From Pseudomonas sp. DNDY-54 (lineage in GTDB: Bacteria; Pseudomonadota; Gammaproteobacteria; Pseudomonadales; Pseudomonadaceae): DNA of 64,000 nt. Positions 51,783-60,563 of this stretch are shown in pieces; position 1 is the first letter of the stretch; each line of letters begins with the position of its first letter. Below the pieces are notes generated by a model. The model had not been told where the DNA came from, did not search any database, and saw only the letters and a program-made list of their open reading frames with translations. The position numbers were made by a program, and so were the translations under genes. Location of the stretch: NCBI RefSeq assembly GCF_019880365.1, contig NZ_CP082271.1:744001-808000 (forward strand). Reading direction: 5' to 3'.

Positions 51783-52660
51783 ATATGGCCGTTATTGACC
51801 GTCAGCCCGGCGCGACAGAGCAGGGTTACAACTTCGCCTACCTCGACGAGCAAACCAAACGCATGATCCGCCGCGGGCTGCTCAAGGCCGTGGCGATTCC
51901 CGGTTATCAGGTGCCTTTTGGCGGGCGCGAAATGCCGTTGCCCTACGGCTGGGGCACCGGCGGCATGCAGCTGACCGCCGCCATTCTGGGCGCCGAAGAC
52001 GTACTCAAAGTGATTGATCAGGGCGCCGATGACACCACCAACGCGGTGTCGATCCGCCGCTTCTTCGCCCGCACCGCGGGGGTTGCCACTACCACTCGCA
52101 CGCCCGAGGCGACAGTGATCCAGACCCGCCATCGGATTCCGGAAACGCCGCTGCGCAACGACCAGATCATGGTCTATCAGGTGCCGATCCCCGAGCCGCT
52201 GCGCTTCATCGAACCGTCGGAAAGCGAGACCCGGACCATGCACGCGCTGGCCGATTATGGGGTCATGCACGTCAAGCTCTACGAAGACATCGCCACCTTC
52301 GGCCATATCGCCACCAGCTACGCCTACCCGGTAACGGTGGACGGCCGCTACGTGATGGATCCGTCACCGATCCCGAAATTCGACAATCCGAAACTGAACA
52401 TGAGCCCGGCGCTGATGCTGTTCGGCGCCGGCCGCGAAAAGCGCCTCTATGCGTTGCCGCCCTACACGGACGTGCGCAGCCTGGATTTTGAGGATCACCC
52501 CTTCGCCATCCAAGCGTGGGGCCAATGCTGCGCCTTCTGCGGCAGTGACAGTTCCTACCTCGACGAACTCATTGTCGACGACGCCGGAACCAAGCGCTTC
52601 GTCTGCTCGGATACCGATTACTGCACGCAACGCCGCGACGCCCAGGAGGCCGCCGAATGA
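51779..52660 (+). CDS. phnJ: C-P lyase catalytic subunit PhnJ
   Basis: PhnJ is the radical-SAM enzyme that cleaves the carbon-phosphorus bond. The 293-residue protein keeps the unusual cluster and thiyl cysteines with the E. coli spacing: Cys251-x2-Cys254-x21-Cys276 for the 4Fe-4S cluster and Cys282 as the thiyl radical site, within GQCCAFCGSDSSYLDEL and VCSDTDYC. Upstream conserved parts are YNFAYLDEQTKRMIRRGLLK and GWGTGGMQLTAAIL. The ATG overlaps the phnI stop, and phnK begins within its stop. All residues needed for catalysis seem present. Confidence 0.97.
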   Translation: MNMAVIDRQPGATEQGYNFAYLDEQTKRMIRRGLLKAVAIPGYQVPFGGREMPLPYGWGTGGMQLTAAILGAEDVLKVIDQGADDTTNAVSIRRFFARTAGVATTTRTPEATVIQTRHRIPETPLRNDQIMVYQVPIPEPLRFIEPSESETRTMHALADYGVMHVKLYEDIATFGHIATSYAYPVTVDGRYVMDPSPIPKFDNPKLNMSPALMLFGAGREKRLYALPPYTDVRSLDFEDHPFAIQAWGQCCAFCGSDSSYLDELIVDDAGTKRFVCSDTDYCTQRRDAQEAAE

Positions 52661-53469
52661 ACGCCGCGCTCGAACTGCAACAACCCGCCAGCCGCCTTGA
52701 TCAGCCCTTGCTGTCCGTCCGCGGGCTGACGCGCCTGTACGGGCCGGACACCGGCTGCCAGGGCGTCGACTTTGATCTTTATCCTGGTGAAGTGCTGGGC
52801 ATCGTCGGTGAGTCCGGCTCCGGCAAATCCACGCTGCTCAGCCTGCTCTCCGGACGCTGCCCGCCCGACCGGGGATCGGTCAGCTATCGCGGCCGCGACG
52901 GTGCCTGGCTCGATCTCTACGCCGCCAGCGAGGCGGAGCGCCGTAGCCTGCTGCGCACCGAGTGGGGCTTTGTCGAACAGAACCCGCGCGACGGGCTGCG
53001 CATGGGCGTTTCGGCCGGCGCCAACATCGGCGAGCGGCTGATGGCCCAGGGGCAACGGCATTACGGCCAGCTGCGTCAGGCTGGGCTGGACTGGCTGAGC
53101 CAGGTAGAGATCGACCCGGCGCGCATTGACGATCTGCCGCGTACCTTCTCCGGCGGCATGCAGCAACGTTTGCAGATCGCTCGCAACCTGGTGTCCGGTC
53201 CGCGCCTGGTGTTCATGGACGAGCCCACCGGCGGCCTTGATGTATCCGTTCAGGCGCGCCTGCTCGACCTGTTGCGTGGGTTGGTGCACGAGCTGGATCT
53301 GGCCGTGGTGATCGTCACCCACGACCTGGCAGTGGCAAGGCTGCTGGCGGATCGGCTGATGGTCATGCGCCGCTCCCGCGTCGTGGAAACCGGCCTCACC
53401 GATCAGATTCTCGATGACCCGCAGCACCCTTACTCGCAGCTGTTGGTCTCGTCGGTGCTGCAGCCATGA
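52657..53469 (+). CDS. phnK: C-P lyase-associated ATP-binding protein PhnK
   Basis: A 270-residue ABC-type ATPase that docks onto the PhnGHIJ core. Walker A is GESGSGKST, the signature FSGGMQQRLQIARNL and Walker B LVFMDEPTGGLDVSV. It resembles oligopeptide-transport ATPases, as PhnK does, but has no permease partner. It overlaps phnJ by four bases. After phnK there is a 190-base gap carrying REP repeats, the only sizeable break within the second half of the operon. Confidence 0.95.
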   Translation: MNAALELQQPASRLDQPLLSVRGLTRLYGPDTGCQGVDFDLYPGEVLGIVGESGSGKSTLLSLLSGRCPPDRGSVSYRGRDGAWLDLYAASEAERRSLLRTEWGFVEQNPRDGLRMGVSAGANIGERLMAQGQRHYGQLRQAGLDWLSQVEIDPARIDDLPRTFSGGMQQRLQIARNLVSGPRLVFMDEPTGGLDVSVQARLLDLLRGLVHELDLAVVIVTHDLAVARLLADRLMVMRRSRVVETGLTDQILDDPQHPYSQLLVSSVLQP

Positions 53470-53508
53470 GGGGGCTTACAACCAAGCCGCGTATGGCGGT
53501 CGGTTCGT

Positions 53509-53610
53509 CGCGAAAAGCTTCGCCAGCAAGCTGGCTCCTACAGGAGGGCGATGTCGGCCGCGAGTGCTGGGAGGTTTCCGCTTTCGTAGGAGCGAGCTTG
53601 CTCGCGAACC
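53509..53610. repeat. REP/BIME pair inside the phn operon
   Basis: CGAAAAGCTTCGCCAGCAAG with GCTGGCTCCTAC (53511-53542) and GTAGGAGCGAGCTTGCTCGC (53586-53605) are two REP units in inverted arrangement. The two types match the pair at 44431-44516. They lie between phnK and phnL, in a cluster whose other genes mostly overlap. Confidence 0.85.
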
Positions 53611-53659
53611 AGGTACGCAGGCCCGACTTCAGGCCGTTTTCTATGTTGCGAGGTTACCC

Positions 53660-54361
53660 ATGAGCAGCCCAATCGAGGTCCGCGACCTCCGCAAATCCTT
53701 CACCCTTCATCAGCAGCACGGCGTGACCCTCGATGTGCTGCGAGCGGTCAGCTTTGCTGTCGCGCCAGGCGAATGCCTGGTACTGCACGGTCGCTCCGGC
53801 GCGGGCAAGTCGACGCTGCTGCGTTGCCTGTACGGCAACTACCTGGCCACGGGCAGCATCCGCCTGCAGCATCGCGGCGAGCCGTTGGAGCTGGTCGGCG
53901 CCGAGCCGCGACAGCTGCTGGCAGTGCGCCGCGAAAGCCTCGGCTATGTCAGCCAGTTTCTGCGGGTGATTCCACGCGTGCCGTGTCTGGAGGTGGTCAT
54001 GGCGCCGGCGCTGGCGCGTGGCTGGGATCGTGAGCAGGCGCGTTTGCGTGCCGAAAGCCTGTTGACCCGGCTGAACATTCCCGAGCGCCTCTGGCAGTTG
54101 GCACCCGGGACCTTTTCCGGCGGCGAGCAGCAGCGTGTGAACCTGGCGCGCGGCTTCATGGTGCAGTGGCCCGTGCTGCTATTGGACGAGCCAACCGCCT
54201 CGCTGGATGAGGCCAACTGTCGGGTGGTGCTGGAGCTGATCAGTGAGGCCAAGGCCGCAGGGGCCGCGCTGATCGGCATCTTCCATGACCGCGCGATCCG
54301 CGAAGCAGTCGCCGACCGCTACCTGGACATGACTGCCGAGGAGCATCGCCATGCCTGCTGA
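53660..54361 (+). CDS. phnL: C-P lyase system ATP-binding protein PhnL
   Basis: A 233-residue ABC-type ATPase acting with PhnGHI in phosphonate activation. Walker A is LHGRSGAGKST, the signature FSGGEQQRVNLARGFM and Walker B LLLDEPTASLDEAN. Family features include EVRDLRKSFTLHQQHG and GYVSQFLRVIPRVPCLEVV. The ATG at 53660 has GCGAGG upstream. The longer in-frame sequence back to 53414 spans the REP pair and is rejected. It overlaps phnM by 11 bases. Confidence 0.95.
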   Translation: MSSPIEVRDLRKSFTLHQQHGVTLDVLRAVSFAVAPGECLVLHGRSGAGKSTLLRCLYGNYLATGSIRLQHRGEPLELVGAEPRQLLAVRRESLGYVSQFLRVIPRVPCLEVVMAPALARGWDREQARLRAESLLTRLNIPERLWQLAPGTFSGGEQQRVNLARGFMVQWPVLLLDEPTASLDEANCRVVLELISEAKAAGAALIGIFHDRAIREAVADRYLDMTAEEHRHAC

Positions 54362-55496
54362 ACTGATTCTGACCAACGCCCGCGTCGTTACCGCTGGGCG
54401 GGTGATCGACGGCACGCTGGTGATCCGTGACGGGCTGATTGCCGAACTCAACGAAGGCAACAGCCAGCTGCCCCAGGCACAGGATCTGGGTGGCGACTAC
54501 CTGATGCCCGGTCTGGTCGAGTTGCACACCGACAATCTGGAAAAACACATGACGCCGCGCCCCGGCGTCGACTGGCCCTCGGCCTCGGCGGTGCTGACCC
54601 ACGATGCGCAGATTGTCGCTGCGGGCATCACCACGGTGTTCGACGCCTTGTCCATCGGCGACATCAACCCGCGCGGCAAGCGCATGCAGCAGTTGCCGGC
54701 CATGCTTGACGCCATCGCGCATGCCGAAGCGGCGGGTGACACCCGTGCCGAGCACCGGCTGCACCTGCGCTGCGAGGTGTGCCATCCGGACGCGCTGAGC
54801 CTGTTCCGCGACCTGGTGGAGCAGCCGCTGGTGCAACTGGTATCGGTGATGGACCATTCGCCGGGCCAGCGCCAGTTTGCCCACGCGCAGAAATACCGCG
54901 AGTACTACATGGGCAAGTACCACCTCAGCGAGGCGGAGATGGATGCGTTCAGTGACCAGCAGATCGCCAATTCCCAGCAGCATAGCGACCGCCAGCGCCG
55001 CGCCGTCGTCGACATCTGCCAGGCTCGTGGCTTGGCGCTGGCCAGTCACGATGACGCGACACTTGCGCATGTCGAGGAATCGGCCGGCTTCGGCATGGCC
55101 ATCGCTGAATTTCCGACTACCTTCGAGGCGGCCGAGGCCAGCCATGCGCGCGGGCTCAAGGTGCTGATGGGCGCCCCGAACATCGTTCGCGGTGGCTCGC
55201 ATTCGGGCAACATTGCTGCGGCGGATCTGGCCCGTCGCGGAGCGCTGGATATCCTTTCCAGCGATTACTACCCGGCGAGCTTGCTACAGGCTGCTTTCAT
55301 GCTCTCGGCGCTGGGCAACGGCTATGACTTGCCCAAAGCCATCGCCACGGTCAGTCTGGCACCGGCTCGGGCCGCGGGGCTCGATGATCGTGGCGAGATC
55401 AGCCCCGGTCTGCGCGCCGATCTGCTGCACGCGAGCGACAGGCACGGCCTGCCAGTGGTCAGACAGGTATGGAGACAAGGCAGAAGGGTGTTTTGA
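54351..55496 (+). CDS. phnM: Ribosyl triphosphate pyrophosphohydrolase PhnM
   Basis: PhnM removes pyrophosphate from alkylphosphonate ribose triphosphate to give the substrate for PhnJ. The 381-residue amidohydrolase-superfamily protein carries the metal motif LMPGLVELHTDNLEKH (in place of HxH), DHSPGQRQF, SHDDATLAHV and VLMGAPNIVRGGSHSGN. The length and order match E. coli PhnM. It overlaps phnL at its start, and its stop shares one base with the phnN ATG. Confidence 0.95.
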   Translation: MPAELILTNARVVTAGRVIDGTLVIRDGLIAELNEGNSQLPQAQDLGGDYLMPGLVELHTDNLEKHMTPRPGVDWPSASAVLTHDAQIVAAGITTVFDALSIGDINPRGKRMQQLPAMLDAIAHAEAAGDTRAEHRLHLRCEVCHPDALSLFRDLVEQPLVQLVSVMDHSPGQRQFAHAQKYREYYMGKYHLSEAEMDAFSDQQIANSQQHSDRQRRAVVDICQARGLALASHDDATLAHVEESAGFGMAIAEFPTTFEAAEASHARGLKVLMGAPNIVRGGSHSGNIAAADLARRGALDILSSDYYPASLLQAAFMLSALGNGYDLPKAIATVSLAPARAAGLDDRGEISPGLRADLLHASDRHGLPVVRQVWRQGRRVF

Positions 55497-56056
55497 TGAA
55501 GGGACGATTGATCTATCTGATGGGCCCCTCCGGCGCCGGCAAGGACAGCCTGCTGCTGGCTGCCCGCGAGCCGCTGCAGGCGCGCGGGTGTCGGATCGCG
55601 CGGCGCGTCATCACCCGCTCCGCGGAAGCCGCGGGGGAGGATGCCCTGGCGGTGACCGAAGCCGAATTCGAGCAGCTGCGCCGCAACGGTGCGTTCGCGC
55701 TGAACTGGCACGCCAACGGCTTGCACTACGGCATACCCCAGCAGATCGACGAGTGGCTGGCGGCGGGTGAGGATGTGCTGGTCAACGGGTCGCGCGGCTA
55801 TCTGAGCGAGGCGCGTGCGCGGTACCCGCAGCTGCAGGCGGTACTGCTTACCGTGGCGCTGCCTGTGCTGCGTCAGCGCCTGCTGGCGCGCGGGCGTGAG
55901 TCGATTGAAGAGATCGAGGCACGGCTTACCCGCAACGAACAATTTCGCTCGGCGGCGGAGCAGAGCGAGGCGCTGATACTGGATAATTCCGGGCCGCTGG
56001 ATCAGACCGTGCAGCGTTTGCTTCAGTTGATCGACCAGGCCCGCGCATGCGCCTGA
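55496..56056 (+). CDS. phnN: Ribose 1,5-bisphosphate phosphokinase PhnN
   Basis: PhnN phosphorylates ribose 1,5-bisphosphate to PRPP, returning the ribosyl group to metabolism. The 186-residue kinase has the P-loop LMGPSGAGKDSLL, then RRVITRSAEAAGEDALAVTEAEFEQL and FALNWHANGLHYGIP, all typical of the family. The ATG at 55496 gives MKGRLIYLMGPSG; nine upstream in-frame codons lie in phnM. It overlaps phnP by ten bases. Confidence 0.94.
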   Translation: MKGRLIYLMGPSGAGKDSLLLAAREPLQARGCRIARRVITRSAEAAGEDALAVTEAEFEQLRRNGAFALNWHANGLHYGIPQQIDEWLAAGEDVLVNGSRGYLSEARARYPQLQAVLLTVALPVLRQRLLARGRESIEEIEARLTRNEQFRSAAEQSEALILDNSGPLDQTVQRLLQLIDQARACA

Positions 56057-56820
56057 CCATCCTCGGCAGCGGCAATGCCCGCCTGGTGCCGGTGTACAAC
56101 TGCGAATGCGCGGCTTGCGAGCGCGCGCGGCTCGATCCGGTCTGGCGCCGCGGGCCATGCTGCGCCTTGATCGAATGCGGCTCGCAGCGCTGGTTGATCG
56201 ACAGCGGCCTGACCGATCTCACCGAGCGTTTCACGCCCGGCAGCCTCAGCGGGATCCTGCAGACTCATTACCACGCCGACCATGCGCAAGGGCTGTTGCA
56301 CCTGCGCTGGGGGCTGGGCTTGCGCATTCCGGTACATGGTCCGAGCGATCCTGAGGGCCTGGCCGATCTCTATAAGCACCCGGGCATTCTGGATTTCTCA
56401 GAGCCCTTCGAAGTGCTCGAGCATCGTGCGCTGGGCGAGCTGGGTGTCACGGCATTACCGCTCAACCACTCCAAGCCGACCCTGGGCTATCTGTTCGAAG
56501 GAGAGGGACGCCGCATCGCCTATCTCACGGACACGCTGGGGGTGCCGGATGCCAGCCTGAGCGTACTGCATCAGCGGCCGCTGGACCTGCTGGTGCTGGA
56601 CTGCTCGAGCCCGCCCCAAGCCGCACCGCAGAATCACAACGACCTGACCCTGGCGCTGGCGGTGATTGCCGAGCTGCAACCGAAACAGGCGCTGCTGACC
56701 CATATCGGCCACAATTTGGATACTTGGTTGCTGGACAACCCTGACGCGTTGCCGGCTGGCGTCAGCATGGCCTGCGACGGCCAGTCCCTGAGTTTCGCCG
56801 CGATGGTGGATGCCAAATGA
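56047..56820 (+). CDS. phnP: Phosphoribosyl 1,2-cyclic phosphate phosphodiesterase PhnP
   Basis: PhnP opens the cyclic ribose phosphate released by PhnJ, giving ribose 1,5-bisphosphate for PhnN. The 257-residue metallo-beta-lactamase fold has the metal motif TH-Y-HADHAQG. NCECAACERARLDP near the N-terminus is the extra zinc site of PhnP. Further ligands lie in LPLNHSKPTLGYLF, AYLTDTLGVP and THIGHN. Position and order suit this assignment. phnO, found between phnN and phnP in E. coli, is absent. Confidence 0.95.
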   Translation: MRLTILGSGNARLVPVYNCECAACERARLDPVWRRGPCCALIECGSQRWLIDSGLTDLTERFTPGSLSGILQTHYHADHAQGLLHLRWGLGLRIPVHGPSDPEGLADLYKHPGILDFSEPFEVLEHRALGELGVTALPLNHSKPTLGYLFEGEGRRIAYLTDTLGVPDASLSVLHQRPLDLLVLDCSSPPQAAPQNHNDLTLALAVIAELQPKQALLTHIGHNLDTWLLDNPDALPAGVSMACDGQSLSFAAMVDAK

Positions 56821-58070
56821 GCCCTAACGAGGCTTCACCGCCTGATTCCAACGCAAGCCCCGCTGCTCGCCGCCTCACCTTGGTCATGTGCCTCGCCGAA
56901 ACGCTGGGTATGGCCGGCTTTGCACTCTTTGCTGCTTTGCTGCCTGAGTTTCAGGTGCTCTGGCAGCTGGATAACACCGAAGCAGGCTGGATCGGTGGCG
57001 GATTCTTTCTGGGTTACATGCTCGCGGTGCCGGTGCTGACCGGGCTGACCGATCGCCACGATGCGCGGCTGATCTACCTCTGGGCAATGCTGTTGACCGC
57101 CTTCGCCAGCGCTGGCTTCGTGTTGGCTGATGACTTCTGGTCGGCGCTGCTCTGGCGCGTGCTGGCCGGCGTTGGCCTGGCCGGTACCTACATGCCCGGG
57201 CTCAAGGCCCTGTCCGAACGGATCGAGGGCCCGGCGCAGTCGCGTGCGATCGCGTTCTACACCGCGAGCTTCGGGCTGGGCACGGCGCTGTCCTTTCTGC
57301 TTGCCGGCGAACTGGCGAAGCTTGGCGGCTGGGAACTCCCCGCGCTGCTCAGCGGGGGCTGTGCGCTTCTTGCGTGGGTGATGGTGTGGCGCGGGTTGCC
57401 GCCCAAGCCGGTCGCCCTGCATGAGCCGCGGCACTGGCTGGATTTGGCCCCGCTGATGGAACGGCCCGTCATCGCCTATTGCCTGGCCTATGCCATGCAC
57501 AACCTTGAGCTGTTCGCCTTTCGCGCCTGGCTGGTCGCCTTCATCGTGTTCGCCGGTGACTGGCAGGGCCAGCCGACCTGGCTGAGCGGAGCCTGGGTGG
57601 CGATGCTGGCAACACTCATCGGGATGCCGGCCAGCATTCTTGGCAACGAGATGGCGATTCGCTTCGGCCGGCAGCGCTGGCTGATGACCGTAATGCTGCT
57701 GTCCGCCGTGCTGGCTGGCCTTGTCGGCCTCGGCGCGGCGTTGCCATTCTGGGCGCTGTTGATTTTGATCCTCTGCTATAGCGTCACGGTGACCGCGGAC
57801 TCGGCGGCGCTGACCTCCGGGCTGGTGGCGGTGGCGCCGGCCAGCCACCGGGGCGCGGCCATGGCGCTGTATTCCTGTACCGGCTTTACCGGTGCGTTCC
57901 TCGGGCCATTGTTATTCGGCATGGTGCTCGACGCGCTGGGCGACGATCAGCTGTCGGGTTGGTGGGCCGCCTTCGCCCTGATGGGGCTGCTGCTGTTGCT
58001 CGGGCCGCTGGCCCTGCGTTGGGCCAGCCGACCCCATGGCGATGTTTGTCCGCAGCCGCGCCAGATCTGA
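56817..58070 (+). CDS. MFS transporter, translationally coupled to phnP
   Basis: A 417-residue major facilitator protein with about 12 hydrophobic segments. The family's loop 2-3 motif appears as GLTDRHDARLIYLWAML, and loop 4 as RVLAGVGLAGTYMPGLKALSER. It begins within the phnP stop codon (ATGA), so it is probably part of the phn transcript. It is not a member of the classic C-P lyase set. It might export a product such as an alcohol, acid or sulfonate, or import a phosphonate-linked substrate. The substrate is unknown. Confidence 0.88.
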   Translation: MSPNEASPPDSNASPAARRLTLVMCLAETLGMAGFALFAALLPEFQVLWQLDNTEAGWIGGGFFLGYMLAVPVLTGLTDRHDARLIYLWAMLLTAFASAGFVLADDFWSALLWRVLAGVGLAGTYMPGLKALSERIEGPAQSRAIAFYTASFGLGTALSFLLAGELAKLGGWELPALLSGGCALLAWVMVWRGLPPKPVALHEPRHWLDLAPLMERPVIAYCLAYAMHNLELFAFRAWLVAFIVFAGDWQGQPTWLSGAWVAMLATLIGMPASILGNEMAIRFGRQRWLMTVMLLSAVLAGLVGLGAALPFWALLILILCYSVTVTADSAALTSGLVAVAPASHRGAAMALYSCTGFTGAFLGPLLFGMVLDALGDDQLSGWWAAFALMGLLLLLGPLALRWASRPHGDVCPQPRQI

Positions 58071-58153
58071 GCGGGGCGGCTAGTCCAACGGCAAGTCGGG
58101 AATCCGCTTGTTGAATCCGTGTGCGCTGGCTGCATGAGAACAGCTAGCCCTGA

Positions 58154-58186
58154 AGCTGGAAGCCACGATCCACGCAGCTTCCAGCT
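58154..58186. terminator. Perfect hairpin between convergent MFS and chemoreceptor genes
   Basis: AGCTGGAAGC and GCTTCCAGCT form a ten-base stem with a 13-base loop. It sits just after the MFS gene and just before the end of the chemoreceptor gene. There is no T-run, so it is only a probable terminator or an RNA-stabilising end. Confidence 0.5.
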
Positions 58187-58193
58187 CGAGCCA

Positions 58194-60107
58194 TCAGTGC
58201 TTGAACTGCCCCACCAACGTTTGCAGGTCCGCCGCGAGATGGGCGAGCTGGTTGCTGGCCTGCGCGGTCTGACCGGCTGATTCGGTCACCCGGTCGGCCA
58301 CTTGGTTAATGTTCACCACGTTCTGGCTGATTTCATCGGACACCGCGCTCTGCTGCTCGGCAGCGCTAGCGATCTGGATGTTCATGTCGCTGATGCGGGT
58401 CACCGCGCCGGTGATGCTGACCAGCGACGCACCAGCCTGCTGGGCCTGGAGCACGCTGGAATCCACCTGGGCCCTGCCTTGATGCATTACCTCGGCAGCG
58501 TTCTGCGCGCCGGTTTGCAGCTGTTCGATCACCTTTTGAATCTCGAGGGTCGATTGCTGGGTACGCGATGCGAGCGTGCGAACCTCGTCTGCCACCACGG
58601 CAAAACCGCGGCCTTGCTCGCCGGCCCTCGCAGCTTCGATGGCCGCGTTCAAGGCCAGCAGGTTGGTCTGCTCGGCGACCCCGCGGATGACCTCCAGCAC
58701 GGCGCTGATGCTCTGACTGTCGGCCTCCAGCCGCTGGATGGCAGAGGCGGTGCGTTCTACCTCGGCCGAGACGCTCTCGATCGAGCTGACCGTCTGGTGC
58801 ACCAGCTGCTGCCCTTGCTGGGCTTCACGGTCGGCCAGTTGTGCCGATTCGGCGGCTTGGGCGGCATTGCGTGCGACGTCCTGTACGGTGGCGGTCATCT
58901 CGTTCATGGCTGTGGCCACTTGCTCGATTTCGTGGCGCTGTTGCGCGACGTCACGGTTGAATTCGTCAGTGATCGCGGACATTTCCTCGGCGGCGGCGGC
59001 CACTTGAGTGGTGGAACCGGCCACCTCACTGACCAGTCGACGCACTTTTTCGGCGAACTGGTTGAAGGCCCCGGCCAGCTCGGCTACCTCGTTGCGCCCG
59101 TGCTCCTCCAGGCGGCGGGTGAGATCCCCTTCACCGGCCGCGATGTCGCGCATGGCATCGACCGCGACGCGGATCGGTCTCACGATGCTGCGTGCCACAA
59201 GGGAAGCGATCAGTAGGCCGAGGGCAATGGCAATGCCAGCCACTATCAACGCGGTATCACGCATATCCGTGAGGGCATCGGCGTAGTGGGTGCGATCCAT
59301 GGCAACTTCCAATACACCCAGGGGTTTGCCGGAAAAGTCATGCACCGCTGAGACAAGTACTGCTACTGGCCGATCACTGGCTTGTGTCCGGAAGAGAACA
59401 TCCTGCCCAGCAAAGGCTTGTGCACGTTGGCTGTCGCTGACCAGCGCACTACTCTGGAATGTGGTGGCGAAAGGCATGAAGCTGCCTTTCTCGTCGCGCA
59501 GTGTCAGGCCCACATCGACGTTGTACCGTGCCTTGAACGCGTCGAAGAATGCCTGGCCGAAGGACAATCCGAACTCTACCGAGCCCACATGGCGGCCCTG
59601 ATGGCTGATCGGCACCAGCCCGCGAATACCCAGCCCGGCCACCCCGGACTCCACCCCGCGTACGGGCGCCTGCTTGGCGTTGGTTTCGATAATGGTCTGA
59701 CGGATCGCGGAGAGGTCATCACCAAACTGAGCTGGCTTGTGCACCCGCAAGAATGACGTCGCAGGCGCTTTGTGGAATTGAAACTGGCTCAGACCATAGT
59801 CACCTGCCAACTTCTTGTAGCCGGGCACGAACAGGTCAGAGAGGCGTTCACGGTCGTTATCGGCCATGGCCTGCTGGACCTCGGGAATGCTAGCCACTAA
59901 CGCTGAGAGACGCTCGGCGGTGAGGCTTTCCGAAGCAATCGCAGTGCTGATGTTATCGAAGATGCTGCGAAGTTCGCGGCGCTCGGTATCGGCCAGAACA
60001 CTCTCGAAGCGGATGAAAAACAAGGAAGCGAGGGTGGCAACGGTCACTATCAGCAACAGCACAAAGCTGATCGCGATACGTTGACCGATCCTGATATTGG
60101 CAAACAT
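58194..60107 (-). CDS. Methyl-accepting chemotaxis protein with a Cache-type sensor
   Basis: A 637-residue chemoreceptor. A transmembrane helix (residues 10-31) is followed by a periplasmic Cache-type domain of about 250 residues (including FQFHKAPATSFLRVHKPAQFGDDL and GIRGLVPISHQGRHVGSVEFGLSFG, as in dCache_3-like sensors). A second helix (about 288-308), a HAMP domain (RSIVRPIRVAVDAMRDIAAGEGDLTRRL) and the signalling domain follow, with the hairpin tip EVIRGVAEQTNLLALNAAIEAARAGEQGRGFAVVADEVR. The tail ends LVGQFKH and lacks a CheR-binding pentapeptide. The ligand cannot be read from sequence. It is convergent with the phn operon, so a link to phosphonates is only a guess. Confidence 0.94.
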   Translation of the reverse strand: MFANIRIGQRIAISFVLLLIVTVATLASLFFIRFESVLADTERRELRSIFDNISTAIASESLTAERLSALVASIPEVQQAMADNDRERLSDLFVPGYKKLAGDYGLSQFQFHKAPATSFLRVHKPAQFGDDLSAIRQTIIETNAKQAPVRGVESGVAGLGIRGLVPISHQGRHVGSVEFGLSFGQAFFDAFKARYNVDVGLTLRDEKGSFMPFATTFQSSALVSDSQRAQAFAGQDVLFRTQASDRPVAVLVSAVHDFSGKPLGVLEVAMDRTHYADALTDMRDTALIVAGIAIALGLLIASLVARSIVRPIRVAVDAMRDIAAGEGDLTRRLEEHGRNEVAELAGAFNQFAEKVRRLVSEVAGSTTQVAAAAEEMSAITDEFNRDVAQQRHEIEQVATAMNEMTATVQDVARNAAQAAESAQLADREAQQGQQLVHQTVSSIESVSAEVERTASAIQRLEADSQSISAVLEVIRGVAEQTNLLALNAAIEAARAGEQGRGFAVVADEVRTLASRTQQSTLEIQKVIEQLQTGAQNAAEVMHQGRAQVDSSVLQAQQAGASLVSITGAVTRISDMNIQIASAAEQQSAVSDEISQNVVNINQVADRVTESAGQTAQASNQLAHLAADLQTLVGQFKH

Positions 60108-60263
60108 GCATGAGCTCCCGGCAGTGACGGGTCTGCCGATAGGATTGGGGTGGGAGATGTGTTGGATGAGGGTGCCTGGGTACAGGCGATGCTGAGTTAT
60201 CGACAGTCGGAGAGTGTGCTTTAGTTTTTTTGGCGCTCTGCCGCCGGGTTCTCAGGCATGAAC

Positions 60264-60440
60264 CTGGGGGCTGTTGACGTTTCAGCGCGTCCGCGCCCGG
60301 CTCTTCGGGTTGCGCGGCAAATGTCACCATGCGGCGTTGCGGGACTTGGCAAGGGAGCGACCATTCCCTGCGTCCCGCGCCTTGCCTGGCGACATTTTGC
60401 GCAGCAACGCGGAGTGCGCTGAAACGTCAACAGACCCTAG
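60264..60440. mobile_element. MITE-like palindromic element
   Basis: CTGTTGACGTTTCAGCGC (60271-60288) and GCGCTGAAACGTCAACAG (60416-60433) are perfect 18-base terminal inverted repeats, with weaker flanking matches (CCTGGGGG, ACCCTAG). The interior is also nested-symmetric: AAATGTC pairs with GACATTT and GCGGGAC with GTCCCGC. No open frame of note lies inside. It sits in the 456-base gene-free gap 60108-60563 between the chemoreceptor and the Lrp gene. I did not see a clear target-site duplication. Confidence 0.7.
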
Positions 60441-60563
60441 CGCCGACGTTGGAAAAGCCTTCGAAGCGGGGCGAGTCGTCATGAGCGAATCCAGCCTTGA
60501 AACGGCGCGCGCTGCACGGAGGCGCCCAGGGGGCGAAGCGGTTGCTCGCTTGCCGTCACGTCA

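Noticed and set aside
58194..60107. Chemoreceptor as part of the phosphonate system
   Set aside because: It is only convergent with the operon and shares no promoter. Its Cache-type domain gives no phosphonate signature.
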